Positions 54,480 to 64,000 of a DNA stretch of 64,000 nt are shown here, one piece after another (the stretch's first letter is position 1; every line of letters starts with the position of its first letter). The translations under genes were made by a program, and so were the position numbers. Source of the DNA: Rhodocollybia butyracea. Taxonomy: Eukaryota > Basidiomycota > Agaricomycetes > Agaricales > Omphalotaceae. The stretch covers positions 124,001 through 188,000 of the forward strand of contig JADNRY010000043.1 of NCBI GenBank assembly GCA_015501585.1, written 5' to 3'. Under the pieces are notes generated by a model, which searched no databases, had not been told where the DNA came from, and worked only from the letters and a program-made list of their open reading frames with translations.

Positions 54480-55944
54480 CTACTCAGAAGGATTTTCAGC
54501 TAAGTGCAAGTCCTTCAAGACCTGGACATGCTGGCACTGAATGATATCAAAATACTGTAGGAGATAATTGATACGGCTCATGGTAACATCCAACTCTGAT
54601 CTAAGGTCAGCCTCCTGCTTCACAAGAGCACGCTCAGACTTGGGAGAGATGGATATGTTGGAAACCAAACCATTAGCCTTCTCCAGAATAGTGGTGGAGA
54701 TATGACTAGAAGAAGAAGAAGCAGCCGCTATGAACAAATTTAGAATTCAGTACAATGGAATAAAGAGATTATGGATGACATACCGGCAATCTGAGCAGAA
54801 GAATTGGGGAATGCCAAGGTAGTACCCTCTGCAACCTTGATGTAGTCAGACCCAGTACCAGAGCGTTGGCGCTTCCTCTGAATTTCTTCAAATCCAGCTT
54901 TAGCATATGCAACAGCCTTGACATAGGAAGAGGAATGAAGGTCAAGGCCAGGTACTTCATGAAAGAAAAGATAGCGTACCTGGGCCTTGGTTGAATCAGT
55001 GCTCTAATAAAGACAAAGAAGGTTATTGAACTGAACAACTTAGAAAGAGTAGCACTTACAGTAATAGCAGGTTCCTTGCCCTTGGACTTAGAGAACTTAA
55101 TTCCAGTAGGAACGGCACCAGAGCCAACAGCAGGAGGAGCGGCCGGAGTCTCGAGAGACAATGTGGCACCAGGCATGGCCAAGTCCACAGACATCTGAGC
55201 AAATAGAAATAAGATGCCATGAAGTGCATCCACAAAATATGAAGCTATGACATACCATGTCAGTACCAGTCCCAAGATCTCCAAGTGCAGTAGAATCACC
55301 CATGGGAACATCATCATCGAGGAGAATAATATCCTCCTCCTCATCAGAAGATTCAACTACAGAAGGGGACTTCACTGCTTTTCCCTTACGAGCAGAGCGG
55401 CGGGGCTAGTATAAATAATGAACATATAGAAAGAATAATTGAACAGAATAAACAGACTTTAGGGCCTGGGGCTGGAGTATTGGCAATGGCCGCAGTATTG
55501 ACAGCAGTCACCAAGGGAGTGACAGGTTGAGCAGCAGATTGAGAGGCACGTTGTTCGTGTATCCACTTAGTAACCGACTTAATAGAGACATGGCAGGGAG
55601 GCATAATGAAAGAGTCCCCACGAGTCTCTGCACCCCTTGACAAGGCCTCCAACGCTTGCTTAGATTTAAAAATGGTGTTATGAAAGACAGAATCAGCAAG
55701 AAGCTGTGGTTTAAAGGCAAGGAGACGAGCCTAGAACAGAAACATATATGAATAATAGCAATAATAAAGACAAGATGCAAGACTTAACAGTAGCATCTCC
55801 CAAAGCAGTAGCCATGCTCAGAAGAGCGCCCCACTGGCCAGCTTTGCTGAGAGCAGGATACATAGTAGCAAAATAAAGAGAAGACTGATTAATGATGTCC
55901 TCCTTGACAGAGGTGTAATCAGCAGCAATAGTGGTGGAGGACAT
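54480..55944 (-). CDS. E2 antisense six-exon gene, 393-residue unknown protein
   Basis: Exons on the minus strand: 55944-55789, 55730-55458, 55405-55256, 55194-55060, 55003-54784 and 54727-54480. The introns are 52-61 nt with donors GTTAAG, GTCTGT, GTATGT, GTAAGT and GTATGT and acceptors TAG, TAG, CAG, TAG and TAG. The total coding length is 1182 nt, a multiple of three with a single terminal stop; the first four introns fall between codons. The protein has an Ala/Ser-rich helical N-terminus (MSSTTIAADYTSVKED), a basic PRRSARKGKAVKSP segment next to acidic SSDEEEDIILLDDD, a middle Pro/Ala linker, a KRQRSG basic patch, and a likely helical C-terminus (SERALVKQEADLRSELDV). I recognise no domain. 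It lies between pol and the 3' LTR, convergent with pol and 109 bp from it. Nuclear location is suggested by the basic stretches (inference). Confidence 0.8.
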
Positions 55945-56061
55945 GTTTGAGATGGAGTCAAGACAAAGTTGAGAGAGATAGATTGAGAGAGATAGACAGA
56001 ATGCTTGTTAAACGAGCTAGAACCGAAAATCGGATGAGAGAGAGTCGAAAATTTACTGCAG

Positions 56062-56069
56062 CTTTTATA
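56062..56069 (-). promoter_or_regulatory. TATA box of the E2 antisense gene
   Basis: Minus-strand TATAAAAG lies about 120 bp upstream of the ATG at 55944, followed by a CT-rich stretch (CTCTCTCTCAT, TCTATCTCTCTCAA) just before the start. This TATA-plus-CT layout is typical of fungal promoters. It lies outside the LTR, so the gene would have its own promoter. Confidence 0.65.
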
Positions 56070-56423
56070 CCAGCAAGAGTAAGAAGTGACGAAGTTGGTA
56101 AATGTTGCTAAGACCAAAATTGAAGTATGGTGAGAAGACAAAATATATTGTGCGCGCCACTGTGCATATGTACCGCACACAAAATTGCATGACTTAGTAA
56201 TGCAATTATCATTGATAAGACTTGATGTGTGAACGGAAAGACTTGAAAAGGTTTGATCCATATGGACAAGAAAGAATGTGAAAGTTGTTGATAAGAATTT
56301 CCATGTGATGCGGCAACAAGAATAAGAAATCTGATGAAGTCGATGTTGTGTATCCATTGTATAGTATCAGTTCCGTGCAGCCCCAAAACTATCAAGTTCA
56401 ATGAACTGAGGACAGTTCATATT

Positions 56424-56437
56424 AAGAAAAGGGGGGA
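56424..56437 (+). promoter_or_regulatory. E2 polypurine tract
   Basis: AAGAAAAGGGGGGA directly precedes the 3' LTR start (TGATACGACT at 56438), the expected primer for plus-strand synthesis. Confidence 0.8.
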
Positions 56438-57466
56438 TGATACGACTCATAATTATTTGGGCATAAACGCGCAATGTATGCGCGTTTTCGGCATCAAATC
56501 AGACTGCATTGAGCTCATGTGCTATACAAAGTATTCTAGAAATCCGCCGTTACCGCGCGGTATCACTAAAACACACGGATGTTAATTGTTGATGACATCA
56601 AAACTGAGTCTCGGCAACAGAACACAGTTGTAATCAATGATAGTACAAGAATACTGAAACCCACCACAAATAAAGACTAATACTCAGACTGTTGAAGCGA
56701 TCCTAAGATATCTTATTGCAACTAGAAGACTTACAAATAGATTTATAGAAGAAAGAACAAGTATCAACGTTAAACGGTCCAAGCGGGACTTCCCATCAGA
56801 AATTGATGTGAGGAGATTAATGTATCGCCGACCCCGAGGAGATTGATGTGAGGAGATTGATGTGAGGAGATTGATGTGCCGAGGTTCCGGGACCATTCCG
56901 AGATCATGCCGCGGCGTCCCGCAGATTTAAGACAGCGCGTGAAATAAATATTTCATGAGCTATTTATTGAATAACAAGAGCATATGTACTCCCGCACAGC
57001 TCGTATGGAGTATTTATGCTGTGATAATTGTACATGATCAGATTTAGAATATAAGGAGTGTCCCTACACGAAATGGAGGAAGCATTCTTACCCCCCACTT
57101 CTGGCTTTGGCTCACAGTCTCAGCTAGTAGTGTTCAGGTGCTTCTAGTGATTAGTTCTGAAAGACTAGACTTAGTAACAGAAAGACAGACAGTATTAAGC
57201 AATTAGACTTGTATTCAAGAAGAAGTAATAAAAGTAAAGCTATTAGGTGTCTCTCAAAGTAAAGTTATTAGGTCCAAAGAACAGAAAACACGCCCAAGTT
57301 CAATAGAACTTGTGAAGAAAATCTATTAAAGTTGATTGTACTTTGAATTATATATCTTTTTGTGTACCCCTCCGAACTTGTGCTTGATCCATAGTGTGTG
57401 TGTGTTGGTGTGTGTTGGACTTAGTCTTTCATTCACTTTCGTGTGCAGCCCCGAGTTAGCATATCA
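56438..57466 (+). repeat. E2 3' LTR
   Basis: 1029 bp. By direct comparison with the 5' LTR I find CGACCC/CGACTC near the start, CGCTGA/CGCCGA in the middle, and a third copy of the 14-bp unit GAGGAGATTGATGT; the rest appears identical. Confidence 0.93.
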
Positions 57467-57871
57467 ACGAATCGACTCATCCGGGGGCAGTACTAGTTCT
57501 CTAGTTCTTATGTTGCGGGACTTTACCACCATGTCCACCGCTCAATTGGAGACCAACTTTCCCGTGAAGAGCGCGAATTTGGTTTCTGAACATACAGACA
57601 GCGCAGGTGTTCTGTCAGGCTATGGAGCATTCTTCCACTGGGGTGGCTTCAAAATCCAGACACCAAGAGCCTGCAGGTGGACTATATGTGTTTTTTTCCT
57701 CATATTCGCGTGATAGAGTATGGTATCATTTATTCAATACTTCAATGAGAGGATACCTAGGCTGTCAAGATAAAGATTCCTGCCTGGAATGAAAAGTTCC
57801 CGAAGGAACAGGCGAGAGTGTCCCTGCATCGTGGTGAGTATGTAAAGTAAGGTAGGTAACACATATAAGAA

Positions 57872-58036
57872 TATGGAAAGCAAGAAGGGCCTGCTCCCTC
57901 GGATCATGATTTTTGACGTCGCTGAACTGATGGAGCCGAATCGGGACACGGACCTCGGGCACTCGCTACAATTATGTAAATCTAATACTATTTATTCATT
58001 GGCGCTGTTCTCGTTGCGCTATTTGACAAACAAGAA
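57872..58036 (+). repeat. Inverted repeat pair, left copy
   Basis: About 165 bp whose reverse complement occurs at 59970-60138 with a few differences and small indels. Shared blocks include GGGCCTGCTCCCTCGGATCA and TTGACAAACAAGAA. Confidence 0.8.
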
Positions 58037-59969
58037 GTAGCTTATCACAATTATCATGCAATCCTGTATCATTACAAACACATGCTCGCTGGATATCACG
58101 CTTTGCGCGTCAATCTTGATGGCTTAAAGCTCGCCACCTAGTAGCCCCGTTTCAAGCTTTGAGGAAACCATGGCTGGAACCCTCTGTTACGTGTTACACA
58201 GGCATACAATAGAAAGTACTACAGATCCTCGGATTCATCAGATCCCCTTCAAGTCCATCCAATCCAACTACAGAACTTGTTACACTGGTGCTCTGCCAGG
58301 AGGTTTCAGGAACAGCTATCAATATTACCTTGTCCAAATACTATCTGCCTCTTGCCCTCTTCAGTGTCCCCATATATAATTTTCAATATGTTGCTGCCAG
58401 ACATGCGGGGTAGCGGTAAAATAAGACTTCACAATATTGATACTGTAGCTGAGAGTAGGATCACAGTCACTATCACTCACGGACTTGTCATTGTCTGAGC
58501 ATCAGTACGGAGCTCTCCACTTCCTTGAAAGTCAGACAAAAAGGCAACTCCTTGTGTCTTGACATCAACTTGACATATTGCCAGTGCTGGCAAGCACCGG
58601 GCACCCATCATTATTATGTACATCTATTACGATTCATTCATATTCTCGTTTGTCAAGATAATACTAAGGGCATACAATAAGTAACCCACTAATCATTCTT
58701 GCAAGTTTGTAACTGTGGAAATAGCGAAGTAGCGGCACTATGGACCTGAAAGATAGAGATGCAAAGAACTACCATGCTTCTATTCCAGCTATCTCAAAGC
58801 CATCTTTTTTTGATTTTCTTTAAGATTCAGGTATCGAATCTTGACTCCATGGCTCACTCTTAATACTATATGATCAGTATATGATTGCATGCAAGATCAA
58901 TCCTCCACTGTTGAAGTACTTACTAGCACATATGCACAACCTGGGCTGAACTTTAGGAGCTCTGAGGTGCTCTGCAGCGCTCCAGTATGGTAGTGAGGAC
59001 TGCCCTTCAGAATTCCTGGATAATTTTGATATTTGAGGCTTCTAGTGTTGTATAAACTGGGATATCATTTTATTTTCAGTTTGAACTTTGTTCAATTTCT
59101 ATATGTTCAACTTAACTTGAGATGTACACTTGTCAATTCTTTGTGGGCAGAAACATCCTCATATTGGGTTATTTACAAATTACTTGACTTTTTCTGCTAC
59201 CTCTAGGCTGTGAACTTGGTAAGTTAACTACTCAGTAGTACTTACTACATGAGTGTACAACAACTCTTATCAATAAATGTAAGTATCTGTGAATGCTAAC
59301 TCTGTAGATGAAACAAAAGGAGCACGCTGCACAAGTAATCAGGCACTATAAGTAAAGGAGAAGAAGAGTATTTGTCAACAGAGAACACCTCCCCTTTGGA
59401 ATCCGGAAACAGATCCGAGAAGCAGGACTCCCAGCACATTATGTTCACACCTCCACATAGGCCACAAAACCTTTACAAACCTCGTGCCCCGGTACTAGTA
59501 TGTAGAACAAGTAAGTAAATACCATTGCTCAAAATACAATGCCCCTCAGCACAGGTTTGGCGTAGGTGCAATCAAATAATCTGGGGATCAAGATACACCA
59601 CTTGTAAAAGTTAGCTTGTATGACTAGCCTAAGGACTCGGAAAGCATTATTATAGCGGTCTGCCGAACGACGTAAATGCAACTCAAAATTAAGCCGTGAG
59701 ATTATATTACCCGCTACTTACGAGCTTTTCTTGGTGTCTCACACCGATCCCACACGACAAGACCCTCTTCTTCCCTTTGGTCAGAATCAGGGACTCAATC
59801 TTCTCTCTGTCTCCTTATCAGTCCATTTGAGCGAAACCTACCCTTCTATGTTACTTTGACTTACCATGTACTATAGGCACCCTGTTCTTTGCATCTCTAT
59901 TTTTCGGGTTCACAGTGCCGCAACTTGGCTTTTTCCACGGTTACGAATTTGCGAGAATGATTAGTAGGA

Positions 59970-60138
59970 TTCTTGTTTGTCAAATAGCGCAACGAGAACA
60001 GCGCCAATGAATAAATTATAAATAGCATTAGATTTACATAATTGTAGCGAGTGCCCGAGGTCCGTGTCCCGATTCGGCTCCATCAGTTCGGCGACGTCAA
60101 AAATCATGATCCGAGGGAGCAGGCCCTTCTTCCTTTCC
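59970..60138 (-). repeat. Inverted repeat pair, right copy
   Basis: Reverse-complement partner of 57872-58036. It lies inside a 135-codon minus-strand frame (60368-59961) with no recognised domain. A GA dinucleotide run follows at about 60150-60172. Confidence 0.8.
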
Positions 60139-60576
60139 ATATAAGAGTGAGTAAGAGAGAGAGAGAGAGAGAGATGTGGGAGACAATAGGAAAGAGAGAC
60201 TACTCCTTTGTCGTCTGGTAGCTCTAGGAAATCTTGGTGAAAGTGTTTCATCTCATCCGAGTCACATAAATGTTTCCTGCTGACTACTTGCCTCAGACAA
60301 TTTCTCAATTTTTGATGCGCCATGCCTGGAATAAGACTGTTTCCAGATGAGGGCAGCAGCAAGGACATGTCAGCAAATCAGGACCAGTAAGCACTTCCAA
60401 GGCAATAAGATAAGTGGCTGGGAGACTACTGAATTAGACTTACTTCTGGTAGTATACGAAGTAAGTCTAATGTGTGGTAAGTCCATACTGACCACAAGTT
60501 TTTGGTGCTGAAGAAATGATACTCTGTGGGGGAGGTGCAGCAGAGGAGATAACTCAAGGCTAAGCACAGACACCGG

Positions 60577-61220
60577 TAGAGCTCTGCACCGTACCGTATA
60601 CGGTTACGGCCGTATATTTTACGGTGCCATACGGCTACAATTGGGCCGTGACCGTACCGTACAACTGTAGTTCCATGTGTCTGACGGTTACGGTACCGTA
60701 AAAGTACGGCCGTAATACGGCAATACAGCGTACGGTACTAGATAGAAAAAATTTGGGTACCATGGGTCCATAAAATAGTTACAATCAAGTTTATATCAGC
60801 GGAAGATACTCTTAGGTGTAGGTTTAATCAATTATTCCTGCTTCCAAGACAGAATATGGCAAGAATATGGGGTTGATGAGGAGTTCCGGAGATGCCAACG
60901 GTCCAGGCTCATCTCAAAGTCTCACCACCTAATAAATATATATATATACAGCTGAAAGATATGATAAACTAGTTATAAACTAGTTCCCTAAGAGATAATT
61001 GGGTTTTAAAAAATGAAAGATGTTCCTTTTAGTGAACAGGCTCCGTGTTTGCTCAGTTTATCTTGTATACCGTATTTACGGCCGTAACGGCCGTCAAAAT
61101 ACGGTGAATACGGCTATTTACCTTACCATAGGCCGTACCGTATCAAGATGCTTCAGAGGTCTATACGGTACGGTTCCGTAACCGTATAAACCGTAAATAC
61201 GGTTCCGGTGCAGAGCCCTA
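60577..61220. mobile_element. hAT MITE (family 4) rich in ACGGCCGTA motifs
   Basis: 644 bp with ends TAGAGCTCTGCACCG...CGGTGCAGAGCCCTA and a perfect 8-bp duplication GACACCGG (60569-60576, 61221-61228). This fits hAT. Both ends are crowded with CCGTA/TACGG words, many as palindromes (TACGGCCGTA). No transposase. Confidence 0.88.
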
Positions 61221-61392
61221 GACACCGGTAGCGAAGACGATATATTGAGAGAGACAACAGGAGCTAGTAACACGAAGCAGGGACATAATAAGTACCGCAA
61301 CTCGCCAGTGGTATCAGATTGAGTTATAAGGATATTGTCAGGAAGCGTGTTGAGGGGAACAAGCGCTCGATAGCGCTTGTTGTAAAGTAAAT

Positions 61393-61426
61393 GATCCTTA
61401 ATGCTGCTGCGCAGCAATCCCCGACT
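61393..61426 (-). repeat. Second copy of the Helentron-like 3' end
   Basis: 34 bp identical to 35907-35940, including the TGCTGCGCAGCA hairpin and ATCCCCGACT. Sequence on both sides differs from the first copy. I could not find the matching 5' end to its right, so it is a fragment or a second family member. Confidence 0.65.
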
Positions 61427-61769
61427 ACAAGATCAATGTCTAGGCACTCCCTGTGTCAACCCTGTGTTACTCACGTTAATTTCTCTATTGGCTTTATAGT
61501 TCACTTTGCTTATATGTTTACTTATCATCCGTTCCTATTGCTAATCATGATGTTGCTACCCTCGAATATTCATGAGATTCATTAGCTCCATACAGGAAGC
61601 ATACTTAAGTGATCTTGCTGCTAAGCCTGGTCCTACAGCCATTGTATATGTTGAATACTGCTAGATAATCTACAGTTGGTGCCATGATTGCACCAGGGTT
61701 GCACAATTTCATGCTAACAATTTCAAAGGTCACTTTAGAAAATAGCTTAGAAAGGCTACACTAGATGTT

Positions 61770-61965
61770 GTAAAGGTCACGCCCAATATATGAAAAGTCA
61801 CGCTAAATATACCAGAAGGCATGCCAGGGTGATGCTAAATGTACAGAAGGTTACGCTAGGGTGACGCTAAATGTACAAAAGGTCACGCCAAGGCGACACC
61901 TAGGTGATGCCTGGGTTACGCCTCTGGGTTACGCCGGGTCACGCCTCAGGGGTCACGCTAAATGT
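61770..61965. repeat. Irregular GGTCACGCTAAATGTAC repeats
   Basis: Six to eight loosely spaced copies of GTCACGCTAAAT, GGTTACGCC and related words within 200 bp. Flanks 61229-61392, 61427-61769 and 61966-62402 show no gene. Confidence 0.55.
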
Positions 61966-62402
61966 TCTATGCCCGAGGTATAAGTAATCTGAGCCATAAG
62001 AGTCCCACCTGAACTGAACTTACCAGGGAAATCATTGGTATCATGGATGGGTCAACTCAGATACTGACCTAAAAATACACACCAACTTAAAAACATTTAT
62101 CCAAGGTTTGACAACACACTCTTGAAATGGGACGACAGAGACTCGCGACCTGCAATGCTCCGAGGACAAAGAGCAACAACACTAAAATGGTTAAAAGGAC
62201 AGAACATAATTGAAAGGAATGAGAAAGCTGGCCAGCTAGCAACGAGGAGAGGACAAAACCAGCTGCAACATCATTGATCTGAATATCAACCGAATATCAA
62301 GCTGTTGGGTATAAGACTCAACCAGGTCTCAGTCCCTCACATACGTGATCCACAGAACAAATTTACTACTATCCTATTGTTGCAGTTTGAACAAAGCTCA
62401 GA

Positions 62403-62908
62403 CACTACAGCGCGTTCTATAAACGACGCATGAAAAAGTCATTGACATATACAACGACAATCTTTAAGCAAACATTAATCAACTTCCACTGAAAAAGTAT
62501 CAATTTATCACACAGTAAAGTAAATGACATTTAAGCTTATTATTTCAAGAAATTTGTCTTCTATGTCAGGCGCAAAAGGCCTTGAAATTTAATTTCTTTG
62601 TCGCCCACACCACTCATATTGTTTTTCGTGCGCAAAATAAAATGCCACCGCCTCCCGCTTGTGTTTTTTGCGCGAAAAACAATATGAATGGTGTGTGACA
62701 AAGAAATTGATTTTCATAGCCTTTTACGCCCGATATAGGAGAAGAATCTCACACGCAACTGTTCAGAATAATAATCATAAATGTTGTTTACTTTACTGCA
62801 TGGTAAATCTATACTTTTTCTTAGGACATTTATCAATTTTTGCTCAAAATTTGTCATTGAATATGTCGCTGACTTTTTCGCACGCCGTTGATAGAACGCG
62901 CCGTAGTG
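62403..62908. mobile_element. CACTA-like MITE, copy 2
   Basis: 506 bp, collinear with 9094-9600. Ends CACTACAGCGCG...CGCGCCGTAGTG with direct duplication AGA (62400-62402, 62909-62911). Two independent copies with perfect but different 3-bp TSDs confirm the element boundaries and the mode of insertion. Confidence 0.88.
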
Positions 62909-62911
62909 AGA

Positions 62912-64000
62912 GTGGGAGATGTACAACCGAAGGTCTACTCAAGAACACCTGGAAGAACATTCTCCAGGAGATATATATTCCCTCCACATGGTTATGGAGG
63001 GACTTGCGAGTGTGGGCCAGCGCGCTTCACGCATAGCAGGTACAAGTCCTGTAATATGTTAGTTTTGAAATACATACTACATTTTGCAGTAAATAACAGC
63101 TATGTGACTGGTCCCAATGACATATCAATATTTCTGATGCTCAAGTTATCCAATGCACACTCTCCACCGCTATTCACTGTACCATCATGATAGAATATAA
63201 ATTGAAAGCGATAAATATATCATGCACCACAACCTGAGCCCATGATGGAAATTTTTAAGAAACACTGAGATAAGGAGCCTGGAGCGGGTTCACAGTAAGG
63301 AAACATAAACGCCGTGTGGCAAAGAAGTTGCATTGTGTTGAGAAGAGGTGCGCAGGCTGCGAGAAAAGTGGTGTTTAGCAAGACGGTGAAAAGCGGTATC
63401 ACAGTCAAAGAGTTGAATAAAAGGCAGAAAAAAGAGATTACTCACTGCAGATATATGGCACAAGAAAAAATGGAGGACAGAGTCCACAAATCACTGAGCT
63501 GCTTCAGTGTACTAAACAGAAAGCAGGTAACAGGTTTTTTTTTGCAGTGTAGTAGATGTAATAAGGGTGAAGATACCTTTCCAGTAGTCTATATGAGAGG
63601 AGATTGCACGCCGCATGGCGGGAAACAAAGCTGTTAAAGTCAAGTAGAAGCGCCACTAAGTAGATGCACAGAAATTTAACAGGTAATGGGCAAAGGAGGG
63701 AGTGAACTTAGCCTAGCTAGCTGTCTTTTGTGAAGAGAGTACTTGTTCTAGAGCGAGCTCTCAGTAAACAAGTAGATCACATGAGGAACACTTTGACGTT
63801 CCAAATATACTTGGGCGCTCGGAAAGTAACGGTCCAATGGCATGTGACTAAATAAATGTGATGTTCAATTTTCATACTGTACTACAAGCAAATGGAGGAC
63901 ATACGTGCTACTGTTTTGCCAAATATCTTGTATTGTGGTAATAAAGCTCTAGTAATAATATCAATCATGTAGAGGCAGTATAAGTTAATGTAGAGTGCAC
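62912..64000. other. No recognisable gene
   Basis: A 107-codon plus-strand frame at 63314-63637 contains FLQCSRCNKGEDT but lacks further support. The remainder is AT-rich and unassigned. Confidence 0.35.

Larger units (their letters stand above)
31076..57466 (+). mobile_element. Young Ty3-type LTR retrotransposon E2 with nested inserts
   Basis: LTRs at 31076-32090 and 56438-57466 begin TGATA and end TATCA, flanked by a 4-bp duplication ACGA (31072-31075, 57467-57470). Order: LTR, primer-binding site, gag, protease, RT, RNase H, integrase, antisense six-exon gene, polypurine tract, LTR. Without the two inserts (35910-40511 and 40652-50632) the element is about 11.8 kb. The LTRs differ only by two transitions and one extra 14-bp tandem unit, so insertion was recent. 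The RT belongs to the YIDDVPIKGP group I associate with basidiomycete Ty3 elements. Confidence 0.93.
57467..60568. other. Right flank of E2 with inverted gene-like scraps
   Basis: No intact gene. A coding-like plus-strand stretch continues from the E2 target site to about 57675 (LVSEHTDSAGVLSGYGAFFH). Sequence 57872-58036 is repeated inverted at 59970-60138; in the latter the minus-strand frame 60368-59961 reads GLLPRIMIFDVAELMEPNRD, of unknown family. Near 59745-59775 lies a piece resembling the 5' end of the Helentron-like insert. Nothing else is supportable. Confidence 0.45.

Overview
The window looks like repeat-rich, heterochromatin-type DNA from a filamentous basidiomycete. I infer this from the Ty3/gypsy reverse transcriptases (one with the YIDDVPIKGP signature, one with YLDDILIYS), the short 50-61 nt spliceosomal introns, CpG-biased decay, and small hAT, CACTA-like and PIF/Harbinger elements. 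No host gene is clearly intact. The host-like pieces are a decayed DOT1-type methyltransferase fragment (7.3-7.9 kb), a broken multi-exon gene of unknown family (4.5-5.3 kb), and a coding-like scrap at the left edge cut by a hAT MITE.

Layout. 0-9.8 kb: gene relics, a hAT MITE with 8-bp target duplications (TSDs), a foldback repeat around an 18-bp minisatellite, and a CACTA-like MITE. 9.8-28.9 kb: a large array of 9-bp units (consensus like RGNGTAATN) that has been inverted and duplicated. Two 1.69-kb arms (19192-20880 and 26389-28076) are nearly identical in reverse complement around a 5.5-kb spacer. The left arm alone carries an 8.3-kb Ty3 element (E1, 10867-19191, TSD AATGG); the right arm keeps the empty site. 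The spacer holds a Harbinger transposase fragment, hAT relics and another hAT-like MITE.

31.1-57.5 kb: a second, very young Ty3-type element (E2; LTRs differ by two transitions and one 14-bp repeat unit). Its pol gene is split twice: by a 4.6-kb insert with Helentron/Helitron2-like ends and by a 10-kb CMC-type (CACTA/Chapaev-like) element with a perfect 4-bp TSD. Removing both inserts on paper restores the pol reading frame. The CMC element carries a degenerate Ty1/copia piece that itself holds a hairpin MITE also found in E1, so the nest is four levels deep. 57.5-64 kb: inverted gene-like scraps, another hAT MITE with 8-bp TSDs, and a second copy of the CACTA-like MITE.

The most interesting observation is that both Ty3 elements carry, between pol and the 3' LTR, a gene on the opposite strand with spliceosomal introns and a well placed TATA box. 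In E2 it has six exons, is fully open and encodes 393 residues of no family I recognise. In E1 it has two exons, encodes a charged helical protein with a C-x2-C-x6-C cluster, and carries one frameshift. Because the introns are antisense to the genomic RNA, they would not be removed during retrotransposition, which could explain how an intron-bearing cargo gene persists in a retroelement.
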